From: Polyangium fumosum
Lineage (GTDB): Bacteria > Myxococcota_A > Polyangia > Polyangiales > Polyangiaceae
Assembly (NCBI RefSeq): GCF_005144585.1
Contig: NZ_SSMQ01000022.1
Location: forward strand, 62,001-126,000
DNA: 64,000 nt
Reading direction: 5' to 3'
The notes under the pieces were generated by a model. It was not told where the DNA came from. It did not search any database and saw nothing but the letters and a program-made list of their open reading frames with translations. Numbering within the stretch: position 1 is the first letter of the stretch; each line of letters begins with the position of its first letter. Positions 17,336-27,737 of this stretch are shown here, piece after piece. Both the position numbers and the translations under genes were made by a program.

Positions 17336-19549
17336 ATGATCAAACACGCTCGCTCCGCCTGGTGGCTCTTCGCTTCGCTGCTCCCCCTCACCGCGGCCGG
17401 TTATGGCTGCAGCGGCACGACCGACGTGCGCACGCCGACGACGGCCGAGGCGCGCGGCACGCTGCAACAAGCCCAGAGCTGCGCTGATCTCGAGCAGATG
17501 CTCAAGCAAGACGCCATCGCGAAGATGAACGCGCAGATCGACGCGATCATCGCCGAGATCGAGGCCAACGGCGGCTACTGGGGCTACCCCGATTACGGCT
17601 GGGAGGACAGCGGCTCGGTCTCGGTGGGCTCGGGCGGCGAAGTCCCCCCCTCCCCGGCCCCTGGCACCGGCGGATCGGGCGGCAGCTCGGGCAGCGGCTC
17701 GGGCAGCGGCGGCGCGTCGAACGGCGGCGACGGGTCGGGCACGCCCCCCGAGCATTCGGAGACGAACACGCAGGTCGCGGGCGTCGACGAGGCCGACATC
17801 CTCAAGACGGACGGCAATTACCTCTACCTCCTCCACGGGCAGAGCCTCCAGGTCCTGAAGTCCTTCCCCGCTTCGGATCTCGCGATCAACACGACCACGG
17901 CGATCGAGGGCAACCCGATCGAAATGTTCGTGACCGACGACCAGCTCGTCATCTACTCGCAGGTCGACGGCACACAGCTCTACACGGACGCGGGCGTGGA
18001 GCCGCGCTCGCCGTATTATGATTATTACGGCGGCGGCGTGGCGTACGACGGGTATTACAACCCGTACTACGCGCCGCTCACGAAGATCACGGTCCTCGGC
18101 CTCGACGCCGGGCAGACGACGGGCGTGCAAAAGGAGGTCTATTTCGAGGGCAACTACGCCTCCTCGCGCCGCGTGGACAAGCACGTGCGCACGGTGCTCT
18201 CCGGCGGCCAGCACGGCCCCGCGCTGAGCTACTACCCCGACCTCGGCAATAGCAACCCGCAGACGGTCGAGGAGTGGACGGCGGCGTTCGAGGACCTCCG
18301 CTTCAAGAACGCGCTCGCGATTTACGGCTCGACGATCAACGACTGGCTGCCCTACCGCTTCGAGAAGAGCAACGGCACCGTGTCGGCCATCGCGCCGAGC
18401 TGCAGCTCCTATTACGTGCCCACCCAGGGCTCCACGGCGTACGGCCTCGTGCAGGTCGAGTCGTTCGCCCTCGACAACCTCCAGGCGCCCCTCGCCGAGA
18501 CGAGCATCGTCGGCGCCGTGCACACCGTGTATTCGAATGCGGACTCCCTTTACCTGGCGGCGCAGGCCTGGAAGGACCCAGGGCTCAACTGGAGCCTGCC
18601 CGTCGAGGCGGTCGACACCAGCGAGACGTTCGTGCACAAGTTCGACCTCGCGACGAACCCGGCGCAGCCCGCCTACGTCGCGACGGGCGCGGTGCCCGGC
18701 TACGTGAAGAACCAGTTCTCGCTCGACGAGAAGGACGGCCTGCTCCGCATTGCGACGACGCGGCAGCTCGCCTCGCAGACGGACTGGACGACCTCGAACA
18801 GCGTCTACGTCCTCGGCGAGAGCGAGGGCGCGCTCGTGCAGGTCGGCGCCGTCACGGACCTCGCCCCGGGCGAGCAGATCTATTCGACGCGGTTCATCGG
18901 CAATCGCGGGTATGTCGTGACGTTCCGCCAGGTCGACCCGCTCTTCGTGATCGACCTCTCGACGCCCGCGGCTCCGGCCGTCCTCTCCGAGCTCAAGATC
19001 CCGGGCTTCAGCGAGTACATGCACCCGATCGACGAGAACCACCTTCTCACGATCGGCCAGGACGCCACGAATGAAGGCCAGATCCTCGGCCTCGCGCTCC
19101 AGGTCTTCGACGTGACGAATGCGACGGCGCCGGCGCTGATGCACAAGTACGCGTTCTCGGGCTCGGAGTCGGGTTACTCCGAGGCGGCGTACAACCACAA
19201 GGCGTTCAACTGGTATGCCCCGAAGAACCTGCTCGCGTTCCCCTTCAGCGGCTGGAACCCGAACACGGGTGAGATGAAGAGCTCGCTCGAGCTCTTCAAC
19301 GTGACGCTCGACGCCGGCATCCAGAAGCGCGGCTCGATCGACCACACGACCTTCTTCCAGGCCGATCCGTACGGCTACTGCAATGGCTACTACGGCGTCG
19401 ACGTTCGCCGCGGCGTGTTCATCGACGATTACGTGTACGCCATCTCGTACGGCGGCGTGACCGCGAGCGACGTGAACAGCCCCGAGACCCTCGTCTCCTC
19501 CGTCGCCCTGCCCCAGCCGGCCCAGCCCTACGGCTACTGCGGGTTCTGA
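17336..19549 (+). CDS. Secreted beta-propeller domain lipoprotein
   Basis: A 737-residue exported protein. The signal peptide ends in AAGYGC (Cys25), a probable lipobox. A helical stalk and a Gly/Ser linker (about residues 95-145) precede the family signature NTQVAGVDEADILKTDGNYLYLL. That signature is typical of the C-terminal beta-propeller domain family (Pfam Beta_propel). The remainder is a repeated beta-rich pattern with FIGNRGYVVTFRQVDPLFVIDLSTP and SEYMHPIDENHLLTIGQ. It probably sits on the cell surface or in the periplasm; no catalytic residues are apparent. It stands alone, followed by a strong bidirectional hairpin. Confidence 0.88.
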   Translation: MIKHARSAWWLFASLLPLTAAGYGCSGTTDVRTPTTAEARGTLQQAQSCADLEQMLKQDAIAKMNAQIDAIIAEIEANGGYWGYPDYGWEDSGSVSVGSGGEVPPSPAPGTGGSGGSSGSGSGSGGASNGGDGSGTPPEHSETNTQVAGVDEADILKTDGNYLYLLHGQSLQVLKSFPASDLAINTTTAIEGNPIEMFVTDDQLVIYSQVDGTQLYTDAGVEPRSPYYDYYGGGVAYDGYYNPYYAPLTKITVLGLDAGQTTGVQKEVYFEGNYASSRRVDKHVRTVLSGGQHGPALSYYPDLGNSNPQTVEEWTAAFEDLRFKNALAIYGSTINDWLPYRFEKSNGTVSAIAPSCSSYYVPTQGSTAYGLVQVESFALDNLQAPLAETSIVGAVHTVYSNADSLYLAAQAWKDPGLNWSLPVEAVDTSETFVHKFDLATNPAQPAYVATGAVPGYVKNQFSLDEKDGLLRIATTRQLASQTDWTTSNSVYVLGESEGALVQVGAVTDLAPGEQIYSTRFIGNRGYVVTFRQVDPLFVIDLSTPAAPAVLSELKIPGFSEYMHPIDENHLLTIGQDATNEGQILGLALQVFDVTNATAPALMHKYAFSGSESGYSEAAYNHKAFNWYAPKNLLAFPFSGWNPNTGEMKSSLELFNVTLDAGIQKRGSIDHTTFFQADPYGYCNGYYGVDVRRGVFIDDYVYAISYGGVTASDVNSPETLVSSVALPQPAQPYGYCGF

Positions 19550-19557
19550 GAGCCTTA

Positions 19558-19601
19558 CGCCGCGCCCCGGGGCTCGCTCCTCCCGGCCTCGGGGCGCGGC
19601 G
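19558..19601. terminator. Bidirectional hairpin between convergent genes
   Basis: Perfect 12-bp inverted repeat: left arm CGCCGCGCCCCG at 19558-19569, right arm CGGGGCGCGGCG at 19590-19601, 20-base loop. It fills the gap between the convergent beta-propeller and acetyltransferase genes and has no T tract, so it would act as a structure-only or Rho-assisted terminator. Confidence 0.7.
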
Positions 19602-19603
19602 GT

Positions 19604-20110
19604 TCATTCCGACGATCGCTCGCGCGTCATCTCGATCATCGTCGCGCGAAACCCGAGCGACGCAAAAAGCTTCTGCGCCGCCTCGTTCTTCGTAGCCGTC
19701 GCGAGCACGACGCGCGGCGCGCCGAGCTCCGATAACCTCTGAATCATCCCCACGCAGAGCGCGCGCCCCGCGCCGAGCCGCCGCGCCTCCGGCTCCACGT
19801 AAATGTCGTGCAGGGCGCCGCAAGCGTCGAGCAGCATCGTCCAGTCGCGCTTTTCGAGGCGCCCCCAGGTATACCCGATCACCTGCGCCGCGCCGTCCTC
19901 GCCCCGGGCCTCGGCCACGAGCACGACCGAGCCCTGCCGGCCGAGCTCGCTCGCGAGAAAGGCCCCGTATCCTCGCTCGTCGCCCATGGCGAAAAACCGG
20001 AGCGAATCGAGCGAATGATGAAACCGGACGAGCGCCGCGCCCATGCGGCCGAGGGCCGAAACATCCTCGGGCTTCGCCGGGCGAACGAGAACGGGAGCGG
20101 AGAGGGTCAT
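19604..20110 (-). CDS. GNAT-family N-acetyltransferase
   Basis: A 168-residue acetyl-CoA-dependent acetyltransferase with the acceptor unknown. The acetyl-CoA pyrophosphate loop is visible as VEPEARRLGAGRALC (motif A), preceded by the beta-strand LHDIY. It is followed by ATATKNEAAQKLFASLGF (motif B), a classic GNAT ending. A clear AGGAGG lies five bases before the ATG at 20110. It is the last gene of a minus-strand run beginning near 27.5 kb. Confidence 0.9.
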   Translation of the reverse strand: MTLSAPVLVRPAKPEDVSALGRMGAALVRFHHSLDSLRFFAMGDERGYGAFLASELGRQGSVVLVAEARGEDGAAQVIGYTWGRLEKRDWTMLLDACGALHDIYVEPEARRLGAGRALCVGMIQRLSELGAPRVVLATATKNEAAQKLFASLGFRATMIEMTRERSSE

Positions 20111-20165
20111 GGGACCTCCTTAGCAACGGGTATACGAACGAGAAAGCGGACGGCTTCGAGCGTCT

Positions 20166-21500
20166 TCAATCGCGGAACCGGTGCCGGAGCTTCTCCACGC
20201 GCGCCTGGATGATCTCGCCGTGCGCCGCCTCCTCCAACGCCGCGCGCAGCTCCAGGTCGGCACACGCCTCCACGGCGATGCGGATGCGCCGCTTCGTGCC
20301 CTCGTCATTCGACTGCGAGAGCGCGATCGCCGCGCCGATGCGTCGCTCGGGCGCGGCGCCGGGGTCCTCCACGACCACCGCGAGATCCTCGGGCACGATG
20401 CGGCTTTCGCGATACCCGCCGCGCTCCGCGAGCAGGCGGCGCATCTCGTCGAGCCACACGGAAAAAGGTTTGTCCCGCTGATCGAGCTTTTCCAGGTCGA
20501 GCCGCACGACGCTGCTCTGCCCACGCGCGGCGCGGGCCTCCTCGATGCGCCGGAAGAGGATCTCGCGCCGCACGAGGTTCTCGTCGAGCACGGCGGCCGC
20601 CGTCCGGGCCACGCGGGGCGGCGGCGTGAGCGGCATGCTGCTCAGGACCGCGGCGCGCACGGGCAGGAGGAACTTCTCGTTGCGGCGCAGCCCGAGCAAG
20701 ACGCCGTGAGAATGGCGGCGCACGTTCTCGATTTCCGTGTACGGGATGAAGCGCGGGCCGAAGTAGCCGTGAAACACCACGCCGTCGGTGCCGACCACGA
20801 CCTCCCGGCTGCGCATGAATCGAAAGAGGGCCGCGACGAGCCCGAAGAGCCCCATGGATGGGAGGAGCACGAACGCGAAGAGGACGATCGGGTTCATCGG
20901 GCCTCCTTCGAAGGAGCTCGCCAGGAGGACCGCCACGAAAAGCACGGTGAGCGGCGTGGTGAAAAGCATGCCGGTCACGCCCAGGATCTCCCCCCACGGC
21001 ACGCGCGACGCGGCGCTGGCGAGCGCGACGCGCATCACGCGCGCGGACGCCGCCACGCCCGCGGCCTCCAGCATTCGATGGCCCGTCTCGTCGTCGGGCA
21101 CGTCGACCGTGACGTCGAACCCATCTTGCAGGCGCAACACCACGCGGCCCGGCGCCTCCAGCCAGCCTTCGGCGACCTCGCTGAGCTGGAACGAGCGCTC
21201 CCCCTCGCGCTCGGCGCGCACCACGATCGTCTCGCCCTCGATCGACAGCGATCCCGGCGAGGAATCGCCGCGCCGGCGTGATGGATTGCCGGCGACGATC
21301 GCCGCGCCGCCCGCGACGACCAGGCCGACGAGCATGCCCCACGAGAAGGCGCTCGTCAGGGCAAACCCCAGCACGGCGCAGAGCAGCGAGCCGACGAGGC
21401 TGCCGATCATGACGACGCGCGCGCGCCTCCGCCACCGCTCGGACGCGGAGAAGCCGACGCGCGTCTCCAACAATCGAAAGCCGTCCTCGGACAAACGCAC
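20166..21500 (-). CDS. Polytopic membrane protein of unknown function
   Basis: A 444-residue protein. Two hydrophobic helices lie near residues 30-70, a soluble beta-rich segment spans about 80-150 (SLSIEGETIVVRAEREGERSFQLSEVAEGWLE), two further helices lie near 168-230, and a PH-like segment follows (EVVVGTDGVVFHGYFGPRFIPYTEIENVRR). That last segment recalls bacterial PH/photosystem-assembly-like domains. A charged helical tail ends the protein. The GTG start is 3 bases from the stop of the upstream acyl-CoA dehydrogenase gene, with its AGGAGG inside the stop region, so it is tightly coupled to the fatty-acyl genes. Function unknown. Confidence 0.7.
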   Translation of the reverse strand: MRLSEDGFRLLETRVGFSASERWRRRARVVMIGSLVGSLLCAVLGFALTSAFSWGMLVGLVVAGGAAIVAGNPSRRRGDSSPGSLSIEGETIVVRAEREGERSFQLSEVAEGWLEAPGRVVLRLQDGFDVTVDVPDDETGHRMLEAAGVAASARVMRVALASAASRVPWGEILGVTGMLFTTPLTVLFVAVLLASSFEGGPMNPIVLFAFVLLPSMGLFGLVAALFRFMRSREVVVGTDGVVFHGYFGPRFIPYTEIENVRRHSHGVLLGLRRNEKFLLPVRAAVLSSMPLTPPPRVARTAAAVLDENLVRREILFRRIEEARAARGQSSVVRLDLEKLDQRDKPFSVWLDEMRRLLAERGGYRESRIVPEDLAVVVEDPGAAPERRIGAAIALSQSNDEGTKRRIRIAVEACADLELRAALEEAAHGEIIQARVEKLRHRFRD

Positions 21501-21503
21501 CTC

Positions 21504-22649
<1,146 letters not shown>

Positions 22650-22660
22650 GGTCCCTCTCC

Positions 22661-23875
22661 TCAGGTGCTCTTCGGAAGGCCGAGGATCCGCTCGCCCACC
22701 AGGTTCCGTTGAATCTCGCTCGTCCCGCCGCCGATGGTGAAGCCGAAGCTGTTCATGTACGCCCGCTGAAAATGGCCGCCGTCTGCCGCGCGCTCCGCGC
22801 CGAATGCATATTGCGCGAGCGGCCCCTCGAGCTCCTGGCCGACCGCCGCCGCCCGCTGCCCGAACTCGGTCGCCACGAGCTTGCTCAGGAACGGGAGCGC
22901 GAGCGGGCGCTCCTCGACGAGCCCGGGCACACGCGCCCGGAGCGCCGACGCGAGCAGCGCCTCCTCTTCGATCGCAAGCTCTGCAATACGATCTCGCATC
23001 ACGGGATCCTCGCTCGCGGGGCGACCATCCCGAGACACTTCTTTGGCCAGCGCGACGAGACGCGCGACGTCCCCGCCCGCCGCGAGCGCCCCGCCCGTCG
23101 CGCTTCCTTCCGACGCGCCGCGCTCGAACGCGAGCGTCATGACCGCGAGGCGCCACCCGTCCCCTTCCCCGGCGAGCAAACACGAGGCCGGGACAAGGAC
23201 GTCCTCGAAGAGCACCTGGTTGAAGCCGCCCTCGCCCGTCATCTTCACGAGCGGCCGCACCGACACGCCCTTTGATTTCATGGGGAACAGGAAATAGCTG
23301 ATCCCCGCGTGCTTCGGCGCGCTCGTGTCCGTGCGCGCGAGCAGGATCATGAAATCGGCCCAGAGCGCCTGCGTCGTCCACACCTTGTGGCCATTGACGA
23401 TGTAATGGTCGCCGTTCCGGACGGCGCTCGTGCGCAGGCTCGCGAGATCACTGCCGGCGCCCGGCTCGCTGAAGCCCTGGCACCACACCTCGTCGCAAGA
23501 GAGGATGTTCCGCAGGTAGCGTTGCTTCTGCTCCTCCGTACCCACCGCGAGGATCGTCGGCCCCGCCCAGTCGAGGCCGATGCGATTCACGATGAACGGC
23601 ACGCCGGCGCGCCCCATCTCCTCGGCCACGACACGCTGCGACCCGGACGGCATCCCCTTTCCGCCATACGCCGCCGGCCACTCGACGCCGAGCAGCCCCG
23701 CGCCATACACCTGCTTTTGCCAGGCCTTGAGCCACAGGAATTGCTCTTCGGACTCGACCTCCAGAAACGTCTGCGGGAGCTTGAAGCCCGGGTCGGACGG
23801 ACGGTTGTCCTGGAAAAACGCTCGCGCCCGCTCGCGCAGGTCACGCGTCTCGGCGGTGTCTCGGGTCGGGTCCAT
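22661..23875 (-). CDS. Acyl-CoA dehydrogenase (catalytic-type subunit, pair 1)
   Basis: A 404-residue ACAD catalysing alpha,beta-desaturation of an acyl-CoA. Visible: the GLLGVEWPAAYGGKG N-terminal helix motif, flavin/substrate segment WCQGFSEPGAGSDLASLRT, KVWTTQA, and the terminal GGGTSEIQRNLVGERILGLP. The position that holds the catalytic Glu in medium-chain enzymes (YEGT) is Gly here, while a candidate base, E251, is present in LAFERGAS on the helix used by isovaleryl-CoA dehydrogenase. It is upstream of the smaller-subunit-type ACAD with an 11-base gap, so the two are presumably partners. Confidence 0.92.
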   Translation of the reverse strand: MDPTRDTAETRDLRERARAFFQDNRPSDPGFKLPQTFLEVESEEQFLWLKAWQKQVYGAGLLGVEWPAAYGGKGMPSGSQRVVAEEMGRAGVPFIVNRIGLDWAGPTILAVGTEEQKQRYLRNILSCDEVWCQGFSEPGAGSDLASLRTSAVRNGDHYIVNGHKVWTTQALWADFMILLARTDTSAPKHAGISYFLFPMKSKGVSVRPLVKMTGEGGFNQVLFEDVLVPASCLLAGEGDGWRLAVMTLAFERGASEGSATGGALAAGGDVARLVALAKEVSRDGRPASEDPVMRDRIAELAIEEEALLASALRARVPGLVEERPLALPFLSKLVATEFGQRAAAVGQELEGPLAQYAFGAERAADGGHFQRAYMNSFGFTIGGGTSEIQRNLVGERILGLPKST

Positions 23876-23900
23876 ACGAGACGTACGCTACCATGAGGTT

Positions 23901-25055
23901 TTACCGCTGCGAAGAGGCCTGGATCGGGCTCGGCGCGCGCACGCCCATCGAACGGAGCGCCGTCTTCAGGCCCTCTTCGAGGTCGGCGACCGTCGTCAGC
24001 CCCGAAAGATCAACCCCGAGCTCCACGATGGTCTGCGCGACGCGCGGCCGGATGCCGCTGACGATCGCGCGCGCCCCGAGCAGCTCCGCGGCGCGCACGA
24101 TACGCAGGAGGTGGTCGGCCGTCTCGGCGTCGAGCGTGTCGACGCCCGTCAAATCGAGGATCGCGAAATGCGCGCTGCGCTGGACGATCTCGTGCAGGAG
24201 CGCCTGCATGATCGTCGTCGCGCGCGCCCCGCTCACCTGCCCGACGATCGGCAACGTCAAGATGCCCTCCCATACCTGGATGATCGGGGTCGAGAGCGCC
24301 GCGATCGTCCGCGCCTGCTGCTCGATCAGGAAGGCATTCTCTTTTTCGGTCCGGCGCAGCGCGTCCTCCGTCACGCGGCGCTCCTCGACCTCCTGGCGGA
24401 GCCGCTCCAGCGCGACCGCGAGATCCGCCCGCGTGGCCGCGTCCGCCGCGAGGAGGCGCTCCAGATCGCCCTCCACGGTGCGATCCGAAGGGCGCACGAT
24501 GAACTCGTCCGCCTCGTCGCCGCGGGACTGGAACGATATCTGCTGCGCCCAGCAATTCGAACCAAAGAGACGCGCGCAGAGGCCGGAGAACTTGCCGCCC
24601 ATCATGCCCGAGCCCCAGCACACGGAGAGCGCGCGCTGGTACATGGCCTCCCAGCCGTTCGTGCAGCGGAATCGCCCGATCTCGCGCTCGCGATCCAGCG
24701 AGACGATCTCCCACAACCCCCAGCCCGCCGCCGCCGCGATGACCGCGAGCGAGGCAAACCCCTCCTCGAACGTGGGGAACGTGGTGATGTGCGCCCAGTC
24801 CCCGTCGACGCTGTCGCGCCCGCCGCTCTGGAGCGCGAGGTTGAATCGCTCGACGCCCACCATCCGCGAGAGGCCGAGCATGAGGCCGGAAATGGTGGTC
24901 TCTGTCCACATGAGCACGGACGCATGGCCGGCACAAGACAACATGCCCTTCGGCAAGTCGAACGACATGGGCACGCCGCCGACGCCGAACTCGACACGAG
25001 AATCAATCTTCGGTTGATCAGGGCCTCGGCCCCCCGAGACAAAGACGTCCGTCAT
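23901..25055 (-). CDS. V4R-STAS sensor protein (RsbR-like)
   Basis: About 384 residues. The N-terminal half ends in a 4-vinyl-reductase-like (V4R) small-molecule-binding pattern (AGWGLWEIVSLDRER through SGMMGGKFSGLCARLFG). A short coiled coil (about 205-245) leads to a C-terminal STAS domain beginning STPIIQVWEGILTLPIVG. This STAS domain has the RsbR-type phosphoacceptor region DLTGVDTLD and LLGARAIVSGIRPRVAQTI. Such proteins form stressosome-like complexes and are phosphorylated on Thr/Ser by RsbT-type kinases; none is encoded nearby. The ATG at 25055 is chosen because GGGGGG precedes it; a GTG sits six bases upstream. Its position between two acyl-CoA dehydrogenase pairs suggests it senses a hydrophobic ligand (inference). 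Confidence 0.85.
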   Translation of the reverse strand: MTDVFVSGGRGPDQPKIDSRVEFGVGGVPMSFDLPKGMLSCAGHASVLMWTETTISGLMLGLSRMVGVERFNLALQSGGRDSVDGDWAHITTFPTFEEGFASLAVIAAAAGWGLWEIVSLDREREIGRFRCTNGWEAMYQRALSVCWGSGMMGGKFSGLCARLFGSNCWAQQISFQSRGDEADEFIVRPSDRTVEGDLERLLAADAATRADLAVALERLRQEVEERRVTEDALRRTEKENAFLIEQQARTIAALSTPIIQVWEGILTLPIVGQVSGARATTIMQALLHEIVQRSAHFAILDLTGVDTLDAETADHLLRIVRAAELLGARAIVSGIRPRVAQTIVELGVDLSGLTTVADLEEGLKTALRSMGVRAPSPIQASSQR

Positions 25056-25172
25056 GATCACCCCCCGGTGAATGCATCACGATACGCGTCCGGAACACGT
25101 TCGGACCCTCGGGCCAATCCTGAATTCAGCACCCGGGGGGTGCGCAAAACGCGCCGAGGCGCGACGGAGGGT

Positions 25173-26312
25173 TCAGAACGCGGGTTGCGCGCCGAATCGG
25201 GCGAGGTGGTGCTCCTCGTCGCCGAAGAGGGCGTTCAGGACGTGCATGCGCTTGAAATAGAGACCGATATCGTGCTCGTCCGTGATGCCGATTCCGCCGT
25301 GGAGCTGGATGGCTTGTTGCGTGACGTAGCGACCGCAAATGGCGAGCTCCACCTTGGCCGCGCTGACGGCGAAGCGGCGCTCCGCCGGATCGGGGTCCGA
25401 GACCTTGACGCTCGCGAGGATCGAGGTGCTCTTCGCGAGCTCGGTGCGGATGAACATGTCGACGGCGCGGTGCTGCAAGGCCTGGAACGTGCCGATCTTC
25501 ACGCCGAATTGCTCGCGCGTCTTCAAGTAGTCGACGGTCATCGCGAGGGACGCGCGCATGACGCCGAGCCCCTCCGCGCACGCCGCCGCCGCGCCGAGAT
25601 CCATGATTTCATCGAGCACGGGCGCCGCCGCGCCCTCGGGCCCGAGCCGGCTCGCCGCCGGAACGACCACGCCGGCGAGCGTGATCGTCGCGGCTTTTTG
25701 CCCGTCCATCGTGTTCACCGGCGTGACGCGCAGGCCCTCGGTCTCCCGCGGGAGCACGAAGAGGGAGATGCCGTCGGTATCGCCCGGAGTGCCCGCGGTG
25801 CGGGCCGAGACGACGAGGACATCCGCCGCGTGGCCATTCTGGACGAAAATCTTCTCGCCCTGGAGCACGTAGGCGTCGCCCTGTTTCGTGGCCGTCGTCT
25901 CGACCCAGGTCGGGTCATACCGGCCGCCGCGCTCGGCCCAGGCGAGGGCGAGGGTCGTGTCCCCGGCGATGAGCGGCGCGAGGTACGCCTCGTGTTGCTC
26001 GGCGCTGCCCGCGCGCAGGATCGCCGTGCCCGCGGCGAGCACGGACGCGACAAAGGGCTCGGGGACGAGGCCCGCGCCGAATTGTTCGAGCAAAATCGCG
26101 ACGTCCACGAACGAGCCGCCGAGTCCGCCCGCGGATTCGGGGAACGCGAGCCCGATCCAGCCGAGCTCGGCCATCGTCTTCCAGAGTGATTTGCTATAGC
26201 CGACGGGGTCTTCCCGCAGGGCACGGAATCGGCTCACCGGGGACTCCTTCTTGAGGAAGGAGGCCATGGTGCTTTCGAGGAGCTTCTGGTCCGGCGTGAG
26301 GTCGAAATTCAT
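25173..26312 (-). CDS. Acyl-CoA dehydrogenase family protein (small/non-catalytic-type subunit, pair 2)
   Basis: A 379-residue ACAD-fold protein (MNFDLTPDQKLLESTMASFL). It shows the middle domain and the C-terminal FGVKIGTFQALQHRAVDMF and LHGGIGITDEHDIGLYFKRM typical of the smaller partner in heteromeric FadE pairs. The candidate catalytic helix lacks Glu-Arg (IMDLGAAAACAEGLGVMRA). It lies 12 bases downstream of the other ACAD on the same strand. It differs clearly from the pair-1 small subunit, so the two pairs likely serve different substrates. Confidence 0.88.
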   Translation of the reverse strand: MNFDLTPDQKLLESTMASFLKKESPVSRFRALREDPVGYSKSLWKTMAELGWIGLAFPESAGGLGGSFVDVAILLEQFGAGLVPEPFVASVLAAGTAILRAGSAEQHEAYLAPLIAGDTTLALAWAERGGRYDPTWVETTATKQGDAYVLQGEKIFVQNGHAADVLVVSARTAGTPGDTDGISLFVLPRETEGLRVTPVNTMDGQKAATITLAGVVVPAASRLGPEGAAAPVLDEIMDLGAAAACAEGLGVMRASLAMTVDYLKTREQFGVKIGTFQALQHRAVDMFIRTELAKSTSILASVKVSDPDPAERRFAVSAAKVELAICGRYVTQQAIQLHGGIGITDEHDIGLYFKRMHVLNALFGDEEHHLARFGAQPAF

Positions 26313-26324
26313 GGCGAATCCCCG

Positions 26325-27506
26325 TCAGCTCGGCAGGCCGAGGATGGCTTTGGCGATGACGTTCTTCTGGATCTCGTTGCTGCCGCCATAGATGCTGGCC
26401 GCGCGCGCGTAATTGAACTGCGGGGGGACCGAGGCCTCGGCCTCGGGGATCGTGCCCGGCGTGTTGTGCCAGGAGAGCGCATCGTGCCCCATCACGTCCA
26501 TCGCGAGCTCGTACATCTGCTGCATGATCTCGCTGCCGCGGATCTTCAAGATGCTCGACTCGGGCCCCGGCGCGTGGCCGAGCTCGGCCGACGCAATCGC
26601 CCGGTAATTCGCCATCTTGAGCGCCCAGAGCTCGATCTCCATCCGGGCGATCCGCGCGCGCCACGCCGGCACGTCGATCAGCGGCACGCCCCGCTCCTTC
26701 GTCGCCGCCGCGATCTGCTTCACGCGCCGCAAGGTCCGCGTCGAGAGCCCCACCGCCGCGATGTACGTCCGCTCGTGGCCGAGCAGCGCCTTCGCCAGCG
26801 TCCAGCCGCCGTGCAGCGGGCCGACGAGGTTCTCCGCGGGGACGACGACGTTCTCGAAGAACGTGTCGCAAAACGCCGGCGTCCCCGCGATCGTGAGCGT
26901 GGGCCGCGCCGTGACGCCGGGCGTCTTCATGTCGACGAGGAAAAAGCTGATGCCCGATTGTTTCTTCGCGGTCTTGTCGGTCCGCGTGAGCACGAAGATC
27001 CAGTCGGCGTACTGCGCGTACGTCGTCCAGGTCTTTTGCCCATTGAGCACGTAGTTGCCCTTGCCGTCGGGCTCGGCCGAGAGCTTGAGCGAGGCGAGGT
27101 CGCTGCCGGCGTTCGGCTCCGAATAGCCCTGGCACCAGACCTCCTCGCCCGCGAGGATCTTCGGCAAGAAGCGCTTCCGCTGCGCGTCGCTGCCGAACTG
27201 GAGAATGAGCGGGCCGACCATCATGAGGCCGAACGGGGAGAGCGCCGGGGCGCCGGCGAGCTCGAGCTCCTCCGTCAAGATGAACCGGCGCGTGACGTCG
27301 AGCTTGGCGCCGCCCCATTCCGCGGGCCAATGGGGCGCGACCCATCCCTTCCCGTGGAGGATGCGGTGCCACTCCATGATCTCATCGTGCTCGAAATGCC
27401 CGTCGACGGCCGCTTTCTCGCGGATGCGCGGAGGCATGGCCTCCCGGATCCACGCGCGGACCTCGTCGCGGAAGGCGCTCTGCTCGGGGGTGAAGGACAG
27501 GTCCAT
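26325..27506 (-). CDS. Acyl-CoA dehydrogenase (catalytic-type subunit, pair 2)
   Basis: A 393-residue ACAD from the ATG at 27506 (MDLSFTPEQSAFRDEVRAWI). Motifs: KGWVAPHWPAEWGGAKLD, WCQGYSEPNAGSDLASLK, NGQKTWTTYAQYADW and the terminal ASIYGGSNEIQKNVIAKAIL. The medium-chain-type Glu site is Gly (YGGSNEIQ). E245 in LLGHERTYIAA is the likely base by analogy with isovaleryl-CoA-type enzymes. First gene of the minus-strand run; the frame upstream of the ATG is non-coding. Confidence 0.92.
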   Translation of the reverse strand: MDLSFTPEQSAFRDEVRAWIREAMPPRIREKAAVDGHFEHDEIMEWHRILHGKGWVAPHWPAEWGGAKLDVTRRFILTEELELAGAPALSPFGLMMVGPLILQFGSDAQRKRFLPKILAGEEVWCQGYSEPNAGSDLASLKLSAEPDGKGNYVLNGQKTWTTYAQYADWIFVLTRTDKTAKKQSGISFFLVDMKTPGVTARPTLTIAGTPAFCDTFFENVVVPAENLVGPLHGGWTLAKALLGHERTYIAAVGLSTRTLRRVKQIAAATKERGVPLIDVPAWRARIARMEIELWALKMANYRAIASAELGHAPGPESSILKIRGSEIMQQMYELAMDVMGHDALSWHNTPGTIPEAEASVPPQFNYARAASIYGGSNEIQKNVIAKAILGLPS

Positions 27507-27737
27507 CAGGCTCTCCGGCTTCCGTCCATAGTGCGAACGGGCGCCGAAGGGAAGAGGCTCGTCGTCGGACGTATCTAGAACGCCGTCCCGTCGCGTCGGA
27601 GTATCGCGAGGGCGGCGCCGTCGAGCCCGAGGCCTCGAAACGTATAGAAGCAGGCTCACAAACTTGCCCTTTGGTGATTCCGAGCCTGTACCCTCCTCGG
27701 TCGAGCGGCGGCCGAGCGAGCCGGGGACGGAGAGGGA